A stretch of 64,000 nucleotides of DNA from Pomacea canaliculata (taxonomy: Eukaryota > Mollusca > Gastropoda > Architaenioglossa > Ampullariidae). The stretch lies in the NCBI RefSeq assembly GCF_003073045.1, contig NC_037590.1, forward strand, positions 11,675,042 through 11,739,041, written 5' to 3'. Positions 1 through 13,000 of the stretch are shown piece by piece (the stretch's first letter is position 1; each line of letters starts with the position of its first letter). A model generated the notes under the pieces. That model worked only from the letters and a program-made list of their open reading frames with translations. It made no database searches and had not been told where the DNA came from. The translations under genes were made by a program, and so were the position numbers.

Positions 1-54
1 TGCACCGTCCGTTGTCTGGACACGGCCACTCGCCTGGGTGACAGGAGTAGGAGC
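1..54 (-). CDS. LDL-receptor class A repeat exon, cut by the window edge
   Basis: The minus strand reads CHPGEWPCPDNGRC after a CCCCAAG splice acceptor. This is the first half of an LDLa module (Cys-1, an aromatic residue, Cys-2, Cys-3). The exon begins in phase 1, as LDLa exons normally do and as the two upstream exons at 674-790 and 2019-2138 require. It is therefore the third and most 3' visible repeat of one minus-strand gene. LDLa modules are extracellular calcium-binding ligand modules; the rest of the protein lies outside the window, so the receptor type cannot be named. Confidence 0.72.
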
Positions 55-673
55 CTTGGGGCACAAGAAGGTTCATAGGTTAACGTTTTTTTCCGTTTTC
101 ATTTCTTTTTTCGCTCCATTTACGCGCGCATTCATTCCTTCTCTGTCTCTCACACACACACATTCTTCAGTTCCCCATGTGATGGACAAGGGGAAGAACG
201 GATTATCACTGAGCGGCACAATATAGACATATGCAATATCCAACATCCAACAACTCAGTCCTAGTAGCAGTAATCTCATCGTTCTTCTAGTTACATGGCA
301 GAGTAAGACTTTCCTGGGTGAGCCAAGAGTAAACTTTATATCATAATTATCTATACCTCACTTTGTATCTACTTAATGAAATTCAACAGCCATTCAATTC
401 TTTCTATAGGCGCATCATTTATTTATATATCAATACAATTTATTGTATGACTATTTCATTAAAATTTACAGTTTATTCTAGAAAGATATAATTCATTAAA
501 ACCAAATAATTTCATTTATTATGAGTCAAAGTTGTAATCCATTTCATTTTATACATCCTATCTCTATCATGCAAATGAAAATGCCGTTTTCTTCAGTTGT
601 GTCCCCTAACAATTTCATGCCATCGCTATGGAGTGCAGTTCTCTTACCTTAGAATTAAATTGTAAGTACTCAC

Positions 674-790
674 CGCATTTCACTTCGTCAGAACCATCCC
701 CACAGTCATCTGAACCATCGCACACCCACTTCTGGTCCACACACATTTTGTTCTTGCAGGTGAACTGAGAACCCAGGCAGGGAGGGTATG
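674..790 (-). CDS. LDL-receptor class A repeat exon
   Basis: This 117-nt phase-1/phase-1 exon has a CTACAG acceptor and a GTGAGT donor. It encodes one complete LDLa module: six cysteines, the core [20 protein letters not shown] and the calcium-binding DCGDGSDE motif. A one-module, symmetric-phase exon is the classical LDLR-superfamily arrangement (LDLR, LRP, VLDLR and related proteins). It lies between the LDLa exons at 2019-2138 and 1-54 and joins both without a frame change. The parent could be an LDLR/LRP-type endocytic receptor or another mosaic extracellular protein. Confidence 0.85.
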
Positions 791-1225
791 CTGTAGACAG
801 GAAGCAATGGAAGGTTGTAGCAAGAAACAACGGTCTAGTCGACGTCTGCACAGCGCAGTCGCTTCGTGAAAATATTTTTATCGTTTTACTGTTGTTCTTC
901 GCACGTTAAACGAACATTTCTGTGCTGGGTAAATGCCACCATCCAGCCAACACAATGGTAACAAGTGCACAACTCTGTCTCAACACACTGTCACCGTAAA
1001 TCCAGTTCAATCTTTTCTCAACAGCCTTGTCGTGTAAAGATATTTTTCGTCCATTATTCAGCGCATGCGCAGTAAAGCGGAAGTTGTCTGTTAGCGACTC
1101 AGTTGCCTTTACCGAGACAGAGGGTGAATACACATCCCTGTTGTGTTATAAACTGCCACATTGGTAAATTTTGAAAAAGGTAGTAGAAAGGTAGCATTGT
1201 CTGATTTTCTGATGTAAATATCTAA

Positions 1226-1900
1226 AAAGACAATAATTGCGAGTGTAATCGATACAAAGAGAGATCTTCGTGCCTGACAAAAATCTCACATTTTGAAGTC
1301 CACATTTTGTATCAGGATTTTCAAATACACGTGTTTAATCAGCTGGATCCCAATATTCCATCGGGAGTATGAAAGGCAGTGAAAACATACAAGTGTCACC
1401 ACAACTAGAAGACAACTGTTGTGAATTTAGCTAATTGTTATTGTTTTAAACAAGCTATTAATTGAAAGATTTTACAAATATTAGGTTTATGGTGGTGCTG
1501 ATTAATAATACAATGTTCATGGGTAAGTTAGTCTACATCAAGGTTCAAATGACTGAAAACAGCTTTATGCTCGCCACCCACTTCTGTCCCACTCCACTCG
1601 GGAGGGAAGTGTTGACGATAGAAGCAGCTGACAAATGTCCTGCCCCGCCAGCCAACAGTCAAAGGTGAAAGACCTCGACACAAGCGGACCGTGCCGAACT
1701 CTTTCACACAGTAAGCAGGCTAAGTCACGCTCAGCTTTCATCGTTTTGTTTCTCCTGCCTCTTATCTAAAATTATTACTTCCGCACGAGCAGCACTGTGG
1801 AAGCGACTTTCTTTCATCCCCACCCCGTACCAGTTTGCACACGGCACTAAGACAACTTCTAAATGCTGATTAGTTGTCATATGACACAGGTCTCACTAGA
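1226..1900. repeat. Dispersed repeat, copy 1 (intronic)
   Basis: This stretch is recognisably similar, in the same order and orientation, to 32466-33630. Shared landmarks include GATACAAAGAGA, TTTTGTATC-GGATTTT, GTGAAAACATACAAG, ATCTAAAATTATTACTT and CTAAATGCTGATTAG. This copy is about 0.7 kb and lacks roughly 0.48 kb found in the middle of the other. It lies in the intron between the LDLa exons. I see no coding capacity or terminal repeats; an ancient non-autonomous transposon is the simplest reading. Confidence 0.7.
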
Positions 1901-2018
1901 TTGTAACGTGGAACAATGTTGAAGAAATTACATTGTGAAAATGAAAGTGTGGATGAACAAGGTAATGTCAGATATGAAACTTTTGCAGGCCATCTGGGCA
2001 AAGAACAACTCAACTCAC

Positions 2019-2138
2019 TGCAGTTAGTCGATTCGTCCGAGTTATCCCCGCAGTCGTTTTTGTGGTTACACCGCATGCTTTGCTGGACACACCGGCAGTT
2101 GACACATTGGAACTGGTCGTCAGCACATGGGAGACAGG
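2019..2138 (-). CDS. LDL-receptor class A repeat exon
   Basis: This 120-nt exon has a TTCCAG acceptor and a GTGAGT donor and is phase 1 at both ends. It encodes an LDLa module with the pattern C-ADDQFQC-VNCRC-VQQSMRC-NHKNDC-GDNSDESTNC. An extra Cys-Arg-Cys stands where Cys-3 usually stands alone, and an extra cysteine precedes the module. The acidic calcium-binding tail DCGDNSDES is intact. It is the most 5' LDLa exon of this gene visible in the window; the start codon and signal-peptide exon were not found with confidence. Confidence 0.82.
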
Positions 2139-5100
2139 CTGGAATCAGATAAAAAGAAGATATATTGCTTTTCGTCGCATGTCAGACTGCAAATAATTCC
2201 CTTTGTAGCATGAATAAAGAGCCTTGAGCATTTTTCTCACAACTCTCCAAGCTTACACGACTTTGCTACTCACTGGAGTGGACTGTGTGTTTACTCTCCC
2301 AACAAAATGACAATTTTAATCCAGATTCATGATAACATTCATCGACATTTACAGTTGAACTGACCATTTCACAAACGGGCTTTTCAGATAATACAACACA
2401 TAATTAAGGTGACAACGGCCCGACAGTACCTTCAACATAAAAGTATTTGAATATCTGACGATCTCAAACTTCTGACAGAATATACATCTTATTATACGAT
2501 TCATGTACGTTCCTTCTAACATAAAAAGGGAAAGAAAAGATGCTGCAGATAAATAAAATAAATTAGCAACAAGACAAAATACTAACCCTGACATTATCAA
2601 CATGAACATTCCTATATCACCAGCAACAAAAAGAGCAGCCATTAAGTCAGCAGTGACTATATACATTGTTGGAAGAGTGATGCAGAAATGAAAGCAAAGG
2701 AACTAAGAAAGAGACGAGCAGTGTAGAAAATAAAACCATAGCAACAGTGAAACACACTTGAATTAGTTTAGCACACCCCGACTACAAAGTTTGAGGGCCT
2801 TCAGGAGTCAAGAGCAAAGAGTACTGGGTGATTGAAGGCCACCAGGGCTAATAAGTAATTAATCAAGTCTCATCCAACAGTAACCCTACCACCCCAACAT
2901 CACCATGCTCTTCATGCCCCTTCTGTTCTTTCCTTCTGTTTTCGCCTCATCATCACTCGCTCACCAACCCCCCTTCCCTAAAAAACCAACAACAACAAAG
3001 AAAGAAAACGAACAAACAAACAAATACAATGAAAACACTTTTTCCACAAACAGCAACACACATGTGCTTATTCAATAAATCGTTTAGTATTTATATCTAT
3101 TTCAGTAAAGGTACAGCAACAGACTCTGATTATCCAGAAACTCATAGTAAGACAGTCATTTCAACAAATGTACACAAATAAAATCTGCTTCTTTAGCAAC
3201 TCTTTTAATACGCAAATCATGTGCATGAACAAACTCTACTAACATCGCGTTTTCCACTTGCCCTTAACTACAAGTGAAAATAAGAAGGGAAGGAGAGGAA
3301 GAAAAAAAAAAAACCACGAAAAGAAAACAACCACGACGGGTCATAACATCTGAGTCACATCAAAGAATAGATGGCGCTCATAACATCCGCGAGACAAGGA
3401 CACATAGGATGTCTTCATATCCCAGCTCCACCATCCGGGTACTCGCACACACTCGGGAGGATATGGCAGCCGTTGCCTTGCCTCCCAGTCGATCTGCCAA
3501 TCAGCACAGGAGCGAATTGCCCGAAGGTTTAGTTTCGTTTGCTCTGATTCCGCCAAGCTTTGGAATCAATTACTGGTATTTGCCCGCTAAACACCGAGGT
3601 ACCGAGCACCAGGCAGCCAGCGAGTGGCGGCAGGCCGGTCAGCAGGCCGGTCAGCAGGGCTCCTGTGTCTTTGCCTTCCTCTTGACAGCATTACGCAGGC
3701 GAAGACAAGATCATAAATGGGAATCTGTTGTGTTTGCTGGTGGATTCCTTTGTTTGTTTTCTTGTGTTGCTGCGTGGATTTGTTGATAGAAGCGACGGTG
3801 GTGGTGGTCAGATGTGGAGAGTTTCATGGTGATGATGAGACCTGTCCTCAAACTGTCACTGCAACTTTGTTTAATTTTGCTTCTAAATTCCCCCCGAATT
3901 TTCCTTCGTTTTTTTTCATCCCTTGACATTTAAATTCTATTTCAGTTCTTGTTATTTTCGTAGCCATAAATGTTTCCATGTAATCAAAGAAAGAAATGCA
4001 GGGAAGTGATAAGTGTAAAATTTTTATTTTCAAAGATGTGAAAGGACAATGGTTATGTTGTATGTTTAAATGCACTGAAGACAGCTGCTATGGTAAAGCT
4101 TATATCCGCCCACTTCCCTCCTTCTAAAGGAAAGATTTCACTGTTTTCCTAATGTTCATAATATTAATCGCCAGACATCATCTGCATAATTAAGATGCAA
4201 AACAAGAAAGGACGAGAGCTTCACGACAAGTCCAGGTTCACTTTCTTTGCGATGTCTGGAGATTAATATTATAAACATTTGGAAAACAGTGAAGTCGTTC
4301 CTTTAACAGCAAGGAAGTGAGCGGATACAACTCACGAGTACTCCGCTCCCTTGCCCGAATGAGAACGAGCTGACAACAAGTAGCAAGCGACCAGTAGGCG
4401 TTTGCAGTTGTCATCCCTGTAATGACAATGTGTTTTATTAAGTCTGACAACTACATGCACTTCCTGTCTTGAAGCTTCTGGATCCGATCTACGCCAGACA
4501 ACAAAACTAAAAGAGACAAAATCCCAAATCACCCTACAGCACTAAAACGAATGATTGGACGTTTCCAGGCTGCAGACAGGTAAGATTGATCACCTGAGCT
4601 GCCTTAAACAGCCTGCGTCCTGACATCAATGGCTCGCACCGGCTGACACGTCAGTGAACGTCGCTGTCAACCGAGCGGAGCGCCCTGCCCCTCCCCCGCC
4701 TTGTGTGACAGTTGTCAACCTTCTGACTGACATGGCGGGCGACCAAGGCAGCTTTGCAAATAAACTCTGAAAATTTGGAAACATCAACGATGCTTGGGTA
4801 TACCGGCTACTCGATATGTGGTATCCCATGATGCTTTGCAGTGTATACAGTTGAGTAGAGATACTTCGTAGGATTGTTCCTCGCGACAACATTCCTTGCC
4901 CATGATGCCATGCGTCTTTATAAGGATAATTACAAGGTGTTTACAACGCTCGTGAGGCCATGAATATTTAACCAGGTGTTTGTCGTGACATCTTTTGTCA
5001 GCTGCTTTGTAACAAGTCCACACATGCGCACTTCGGTAAACCATAAACCTCTCTGCCCTCCACCTTCTGCTCGTTAAAAGTGTTACCTACCCTGGACAGA

Positions 5101-5984
5101 ACCTAGAAAGTGAAACTTGAAAGTGTGAGAGGTTAGACTTGGAAAAAAATATGGCAGGAAAGATCTTTAACGTCTTAGAGATGTTTTAAAAGATTAGAAT
5201 CACATCATGGGCAGCGACATAGAAAGTTAAAACTTGGTGTAGGAACACAATTAGTACAACTGGACACAATGCCCTGTAAACGTGTAGTTACACTGGGGAC
5301 ATGTTAGTGCCATCCAGTTCACTCAAGTGCGACATATTCCGCACACAGCTCAACGCACTTGTCAGAGAGAGAGAGTGACAGAGAAAGATTGAGAGAGACT
5401 TGAAAGCATTACAGAGCCCTAAACTCTCTCTTAGGTAAATAACAACAACACAGAAGGGCACCTAGCTCCGATGCTCTCTGATATTCGACACAAGTAATCT
5501 CAAAGTCTTCTGAAGAATGTGTTTTTGCTGTAGGTCAGCCTCTTTGAAACACTCGGTGGCCTCTTCCTGTCCTACCTGGAGGTCAGGTTGAAAAGCACGT
5601 GGATGCCAGAGGACCATACTTCATAGCAACACCAGCTTGTGATGAAGAGTTTGAGGGGCTGCTAGGTGGTGCAGTGTAGAATGTGAGGTCTAGGGTTCGC
5701 ATTTCGTCTTTGACGTACTTCTCTATAGATGTGACATTTCTCGGAGCTGGACTTTTGAGGAGGTTTTACTTCTGCCTCTACAGTTCCTACCCCTTCCATA
5801 ACACTCTTCCAAATAGCGAGAAATCACCAGGTGGAAGCACTTATCAAATCAACCAAACCATCCAGCGGCAAGCGGTATTTCTTGGAGTATCCATGTCCAA
5901 TTATTGCAATAACGTCTTTGTCCCGATTGACCAAGCGCTGGGTGATGTTTTTCATTTCAGTCGTTTTTCTATGGTCAGTCCACA
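2139..5984. other. Non-coding stretch, no supported gene
   Basis: Open frames occur here (a 170-codon frame at 3274-3786, for example), but they show low-complexity composition, no domain motif and overlapping frames on both strands, so none is called. The stretch probably includes intron of the LDLa gene. Visible structure is limited to a small direct duplication of GCCGGTCAGCAG near 3643-3668, a CT/GA-rich run near 5366-5395, and a weak tRNA-like block near 5650-5700 with a possible B box. Confidence 0.5.
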
Positions 5985-6125
5985 CATCAGCATGTAGAAG
6001 AGGGAAATTACGAGCTGTACCCCGTTGATGTATCTCTCTGATTTCCCGTTACCGTTGACTATGACTTTGCTCTTGTCCATGATGGTCTCCAGAATTGTCT
6101 GTCAGTCTGTCAGTAAGGTCTTGCA
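5985..6125 (-). mobile_element. Non-LTR retrotransposon scrap (reverse transcriptase C-terminal part)
   Basis: On the minus strand this reads LETIMDKSKVIVNG followed by YINGVQL. The block is nearly the same as in the larger fragment at 21845-22480 (METSTVKSKVMING and YMNGVQLKQVSSFKYLG). It is the segment just after the reverse-transcriptase core in non-LTR elements. It is short, frameshifted and clearly dead. Confidence 0.6.
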
Positions 6126-9100
6126 GTTTGTTGTTCGTGCCTTCTTGGGTGATGTAGGGTTAGGGTTAGAGACCGGAAGCAGGGAGAGAACACTTGCTTA
6201 GGTCCTTCTGATTTCTGGAAAGACTTGTTTGAGCTCTGCTGGACATCTGTGGCGTCTTTGTGTTTGGCTCCGATTTTCCCAACCCTGATTTCATCATTTA
6301 ACCCTTAGCACAGACGTAAATCAAATGAAAGACATACCCCATTAGAAGTAACAAAAACAGTATCCGACAACCCACCCCAATAAATTAACCCATGACATCC
6401 ATTTCACAGTTCAACATACACACCAACATATCTGATAGCAGCCTCCCACTTACTAGTTAAACTGGTAACAGGACGGATCAAGTCTTACACTTTAGACTAC
6501 CTGCTGGAACGAGTACCTTAAATTTATATTTAGTTAATTTGTTTATTAACGAACAAACCGTCGTGTACATGTACTCCATCACCTGAATCAGCTGAACACG
6601 TTTTATCACAGGGTCCACTTTACGACATCCATCGTTACTCTTCATAATGTCAAACTGTCTTAAATTTATTCATACCAATCACCACCCTTTGGCCATTCCC
6701 GGACTGACACAGTATTTTTCCAACAGTCGAAAACTTCAACATACGACCCAGATGTGTCAAACGATCACATACGTATAATGTTTCCTTTTTACAATTAATA
6801 AAGTTAATTAATGAAAATCTGATTACAAAAAATGAAAAAATGATTTTATAAGACTATGAAATAATACTTGAAGATGTTGGCTAGATACAGAGCTGTATTT
6901 TGATATAGTTTCGAGGCTGATATACGCTTGATTGCTAGCATCATTTCCACACACACATACACATGTACGCACACGCACGCACGCAGGAGGTGGGGGGCAG
7001 AGGGAATGGGGAGGTATTTTTCTCTCTCAACCATAGACAGGTGACATTGCCTGCTCTCTGCATTTCCTGTATAACTTCCTGATATGTCTTAATCGCCGGG
7101 CTTCCCACACAAAAACCGTTGCAGCTTAACCTGCTGGCTGACGGCTGTCGTGACGTCGCTTCGTGACTCGCGCGTGACCTCGCTGGCGCGTGGACGTCAG
7201 GCCTATTTGGTACACGTCTCCTACCTTGTAATTTATTAATTAATCTCTACATATACACTTACATTACTGCCACCGCATCAGATTCTGATTTATGTCAGGC
7301 TGCCATCGGTAATGGACACGACGCCAGAGCGAAAGAACTTTGTAACCCCAAGCTGTGGCGGTCTAGACTGCTGTGCGAATTCTTTTTGAATATTAAAAAG
7401 AAATTTCAAAGTATTCATTTAAACATAATTAATAGTCTTCGCACCAAGCAGTATCTTTATAACTATCTTTTGTTTCTAGTCTTTCGATTTCTTCGATTGT
7501 GTTTTCATTTCTAAATCAAAGTCTTTCCTGAAATTATTTTTCTTTCATTTTCAAGACTTTTTGAGAGTGTTTAAAATTTATATTTTCTATGCGCTTACTT
7601 CTTTTTAACTGTTTCCACTCATCTGTCAAGCTGTTAAGTTTTTTTTTTTCTTTTTATGTCGACTTGTACTTGGCCTATCCGTACCTGTATGATATATCTT
7701 TCTGGTCAGAGATAAGAAATGGTCTGGAGCAGCTGTCATAAAATCCGTCCGTGTAGACGCAGGCCTGCGTAGTAGCCGGCATCTTCATTTTTACATCCGT
7801 CTCTAAGTAAACAGGTCGGGTTTGAGGGGTGGAGGGAGATCGGTTCAGGAACTTGTTTCAGTAACAAAGTATTCTTCTGCTTGCACGCACACACGCATGT
7901 ACACACAAAGGATGATAGTCACAACTCACTACCTCACCACAATCCGTTCAACATATTTACTGGGTGACAGGTGAGGGTGGCGACATAACAAGGGTGATAC
8001 ATAACTAGCGGTGACACGTGGTTGGTGGGTGGGTGGAGAGGTTGGCGACATAACGAGTTGCGGCTTTATTTCTAATGCGCAGACACCTCCTGCGCAGCTT
8101 TAAGGATGACGTGATGGAAGTAGGGAACCTTGGCTGTGGACGGATGTGTCCACGAACCAAGTGACCCTCGTGATGTCAAGGAGCTGACCGGCCGCGAGCT
8201 CAGTGACCATGGCAACGTGGAAGAAGAAGTGCCGCATCGTTGTTCTCCAGCAGCTGTCAACTCCTTCTCGAGCTGACATCGCCGTTATCACTGCAGTCCA
8301 CTCCCTGCTTGCTGTCGCCCACCCAGCCAACGACCGAGACCACTAGATGATGTCCATCACGCAGTCACCGCACGAGGACCAAAGAGGGTTTCAAAGACTA
8401 ACTGATATCTCATGGTCTGGTTTGGGAGGTTGGAAGTCCGTATGCCCAAACAAGATCTAGCGAACTATAAGCTCCAAAAATAAAGATGAATGACAGAATT
8501 TTTTTCTTTCTACGTGGAAGGGAGGCATTGTTTACCTTTTCCCCACCCCTACTTACTAAGAAAAAAACTAGGATTCCTTTATCAAAGACTCAAGGACACT
8601 TTGCAGAATAAATTCTTGTCAACAATTTATTCGTGTCCAGCGATTGAGGAGACATCTTACGGTCAGCGAGCCTCCAACCTATGGTGGTGAACACTGGTCA
8701 ACGTTTGTCGTGCAGTCGTTCAGTGACCTGACAGTTGCCTTGTGCACTACGCGCCATGAGACCCGCACACGTGCCAGTCCACAGGACGAGGGGATTGGTG
8801 ACACCCTCAGACCAGCGTGTTACGTGCTGGCGACGTTCAGATCACGGTCAGACGTGATCGCACGCAGAATGTGCGACTGCTGCTCAAAGCTAAGGGAGAA
8901 TAACAGTGCAAAGGTTTGCATAAAACAACTGCTTTTAAACATTCTTCTCCTCCTCTGCCCTTCTCTAAACGAAAAACTGCTCCTTTTGTAGCCTGGTGAT
9001 TTCCCTTGGATTGAGACCTATGTTCTTAGCCCTATATGCATATTGTGTACTATATACAAAAGCAAAATGCATTTAAAATATGTAAGTAAAATAGGGGTGT

Positions 9101-9954
9101 ATATATCCGGTGCTACACACAAAAGTAACAAAAGTAAAATCCGTCTTGCTCTGGTGCAGTTCAGCGAAACCTCATTTCTTTTACTTCGGGTAGCAGTTGT
9201 TACAGATTGCTGTTGTCATCCCGTCCCTGATGCATCATCCAATTATTTTCTACTTGTGCATTCGTCTCGTTCTGGTCACGTGAGTTATGTCCTTGTCTTA
9301 GTCACGTGACACGATATCCGGGTCACAAGATGATGAGCATCCTGGTCTAGTGACAGCCTGACAATATCTACCTGTTTGTTGTTGTTGTTAATCCAAATGA
9401 AAATAAATTATTCTACGCAATAAAAGAGTATTTAAAACGAGATAATGTTTGTATGTCCCTAACACTAACCCTATTGTGTATTTGAGCTGCGAGTATTTGT
9501 CCTGCATGATGTGCAAGAAGAAAATAAATGGAAAAATCGTCCTTGACTCACATAAGGATTTTCTAATTATTAATGTGCTGCCTTTCTCTGTTTTTCTTTC
9601 TTCTAGTTTAAGCTGGCTTGCCCTGGGCAGTTTTACTAGGTTTAAAATTAAATTTTGTTTTTTTATGCAGCTTCTATACTTGATTGTTACTGGTTTTACT
9701 CTTTCAAAACCTCGGTCTCCAGTCAGTTTCGTCTCTAATAGATGTTTTGTCTCTCATGCCACGTAACCTTCCCAGTTTGGGTTCACCTTGCCGTTCTGTG
9801 AGACCTTATTGGTTGATTTATTTGGTGGAAAGTACCTCCCATATAACAGGATGTAGTTAGAGGAGATGGGTAGCGAGGAGTAAACTGGACTATCAGGAAA
9901 AACCGTTCAACGCTAACCCTTGTAAACAAGTTCCACATCCAGAGATGTGAAAAG
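6126..9954. other. Non-coding stretch with one GC-rich island
   Basis: No gene is supported. Two TTAGGG-like units occur near 6158-6170, a CA/CG dinucleotide run near 6950-6985, and a GC-rich block at about 8070-8345 that is open in several frames on both strands. None of those frames has splice signals or a family signature that I recognise, so it is left uncalled. Confidence 0.5.
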
Positions 9955-10046
9955 GTTCTGAGGTGAGATATGAACCAGGCACTTCACGATCCTCACTGAG
10001 ACGGTAACAAGACAGTGTTTTCTACCACAATACTACTTGACCCCCA
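9955..10046 (-). repeat. Possible tRNA-derived SINE head
   Basis: On the minus strand a tRNA-like block contains an A-box-like region (TGTGGTAGAAAACACTG) and, about 40 bases on, a B-box-like GGTTCATATCTC. No cloverleaf or flanking duplication is evident. It could be a decayed SINE head; confidence is low. Confidence 0.3.
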
Positions 10047-13000
10047 GTGTCGGGAACCTTGACTCTGCTACCGTTTTCATGGGGCTGGGACGATTTATCA
10101 GTTTATTTTCTCCTTTGCTAAAAATCATTACTGGACAGGGTCACCATGCTTTAAATAAGCAATATTATACAATATCACACGTTGTAAGATCACGACATAA
10201 CAACACTGATGCTAACATGTCATCCATGCCCCAGGTCTCTTGTCACCTTGAACTAAAGTCAGCGAGCATAACCTTGAATCGAATGTCGAGATCATCCATC
10301 ATTCACCAACAGGCCTATTTTCTTACTATCCAATGTCTAGTCTAGTCTCTTTAACACTTCCTACCCTCTCTGCTACACACTGTAGTCAGCTTGTCCTGTG
10401 TGTTGACTGACGTAAGGTTGTTTTACCGGCGTGAGGTAGCTCAGCCTCCCCCTCCTCTCATTTCAGGTCAGCGCCATTGCCAGGACGCCCCTTGCATTTT
10501 TCACACGCAACACCGGCTTCAATGTGAGAGCGATGTTCCTTGTTCTGCAGGCCTGGATTGCTAATCCAGAGCCCTAACTGTCAGCTGACAAACAAGTTAT
10601 TGCCCCCGAGGGTGTTTTCTGTGATTTCGTTAGCTCCGGCCTATCCGTACTTATAGAGATTCACCAGCCTTCTCATCCCACATACTCGGTTTGCACATAT
10701 ATATTTAATGATAGGATGAGTATGTGATTCTTTAGACACCAATGTTTCATCCAGCCACGACAGACCTCACAAATGTAGGAAAAAGTAGGTTTGCTGTTGA
10801 AAAGGTGACTAATCTGGATGTGATGGCCACCTTGCTCCATAGACTTCCTACACGAAGCAGCATACAAAAGTCACAGTCCAAATAGAATTGTATAAAAATA
10901 GTAAACATCTAATCTTCTGGCTGTTATAAAATGATGAAACTGATTTCTGACTTGCTGACTTCTTGACAGCGAGTGTTATGCCATCGCATTTTCTTCATTC
11001 CTCTCAATTATTTCCATCTATTTAGGGTTCGTCAAGCCTAAAGAGAGCATCAGGTACCCGTAGGTACCGGCTGCTGCTTAGTCTTGGAATGAAGGTCAGT
11101 CTCAGAGTTCGGCCATTTTCAAGGAGATTATAGGGCAGAAAACCGACGATTGAAGGGAGAAGAAATATAAGGAAGAATATGACACTTTTGTTTTTCTCTC
11201 TCTCTGGCTCACTGACGAGAGATTTGTGGACATTATGCATCTTTCCAAATTAACGCATTAATCCGGAACGTATTTAAAATATTTAAAGCTGAGTCTCGGA
11301 AAGAAAACACCAAGCCAGAGACATACATTCCCTGTCATCTGTCTGCCATTTGTCCTCCCCATTCCACATGTCTTGTAAGACAGATGTAAGTTTCTATGTA
11401 AACTTTGTCAGACACAATAACTCGTGTGTACACAGAGTAATTATTAATCACAGACAGGATTAGTGACTTCTACACTGGAGCTGGAGCTATGAAGCGAGGG
11501 TAAGTTATATTGCTCCAGTGCAAAATGGGGAAATCAAAGACAAATCGTCTTGTTTCAAGAGTTATAACCCTTTGATCAAAGAGCGTCAAAGTTGACGCCC
11601 TTTACTTTGATTAACAAGAAGTCAAAGAATTATATATATATGGTATTTTTTAAATTTTAATCTTAAATTTTTTTCCTTAAATATTTATTTGGCATAATTA
11701 ATTTTTGCATGTGATTTTACATCAAAACAACTAGGGAACCAGCCAGAAAACCAACTTCAAAAAGGTGGTCATTCACCAAAACCACTAGAAATAAAAGGGA
11801 TAAAGGGGTGTCCAGATCACCATGGATGTTTTTCTACCCTTTGGCCTAGCTATATAGCTGTGTCAAAGATACCAGAAAAATAAAGCAGTATTTGCGGGGT
11901 TTGGATATCGTTAGTAAACACCAAATTAAACGCTTCTCTTGATTTTTCCATTTTGCCCTAGGGCACTTGCTTCATGACTATGGTTCCAGGGTTGAAGACA
12001 TCAAATCCTTCTAATGACTTTGCTAAGACATATGACCATCCACTCGGTTACACAAGGCCTTGACATGGAATTTTGGCTTTTTCTCATGGCATGAATCACA
12101 ATGACACCAATGTCAAAAAATTACATTTTATCATTTTTCATGTCTGTTACTTTTGACCAGTTTTTAAAAAAAGCAACACCTCTTCAAAAAGATAACTCAA
12201 TCAGCCAATAAACGAGCAAGAGTTAGAATGGAGTTAACGGTGACAGGAGAGAGGAGGATCTTACAAACATTGTCATGCCGGACCATGCTACCTGAACCCT
12301 TGACTTGATCCTCCAAGAAAACCGTGAAGAGAGTAAAATGTGCTGAGACAGGGGTAGGGGTGGGATGAGAAGCAACAAATGATATATTGCTGCCTTAGGC
12401 CCTAGCAAATGTCTGAGTCATGTCTTCTTGCCGTTTAGCTTGACAACATGACTGTGCCTCTGTATGTGACATCTGCAGGAGAAGCCAAGCAGGTTTTCTT
12501 GTTCCTCTCGGGGGGGACAGACACAACCGCCTCCACGTGTAAACGCGCTGGGATGAGAAACGACAGGGCGACTGGCTGCTCCTGTCACCTGCACGAACTC
12601 CACGTGGCACCCGCGAGATTTCGCGGACATGTCTCCTGCTTACTGTCGACTCTGTGTCTTCTTGTAACATTCCTCCCTCTTGCGTGGCGGTTATCTTGCC
12701 AGTGTTACATATTGTTCTTGCCGCTCAGCAGATTTCCTTGACCACGGTACGCCGCTTCCCGCGAGACAGGACGAGAATGAAGGTCTAACGACAATTCTGT
12801 GAACAATTTTTTTCTTACATTTCAACAAAATATTTCCCCTGTTACCCTCTGTCTGCAATATCCGCTATAAAGCAGCAGTGACATAAGCCCAAATTACTAA
12901 CGCAAATATATTTTACTCATATTATTGGTTGAAGTTTATATCTGTCTCTGAATGTGTACTCACCCGTGAGACTGTGATTGTGTTTATATATGTAATGCAT

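Noticed and set aside
3274..3786. 170-codon open frame on the plus strand
   Set aside because: Lysine-rich start from a poly-A run, no domain signature, no family resemblance, and open frames also exist on the other strand.
5650..5720. tRNA gene or SINE head
   Set aside because: A B-box-like GGGTTCGCATTTC is present, but the A box is poor and there is no cloverleaf or duplication.
6157..6170. TTAGGG-like repeats suggesting an interstitial telomere
   Set aside because: Only about two units, within chance expectation.
8072..8345. GC-rich block open in several frames
   Set aside because: No frame shows a recognisable domain, splice pair or start context; kept only as unassigned sequence.
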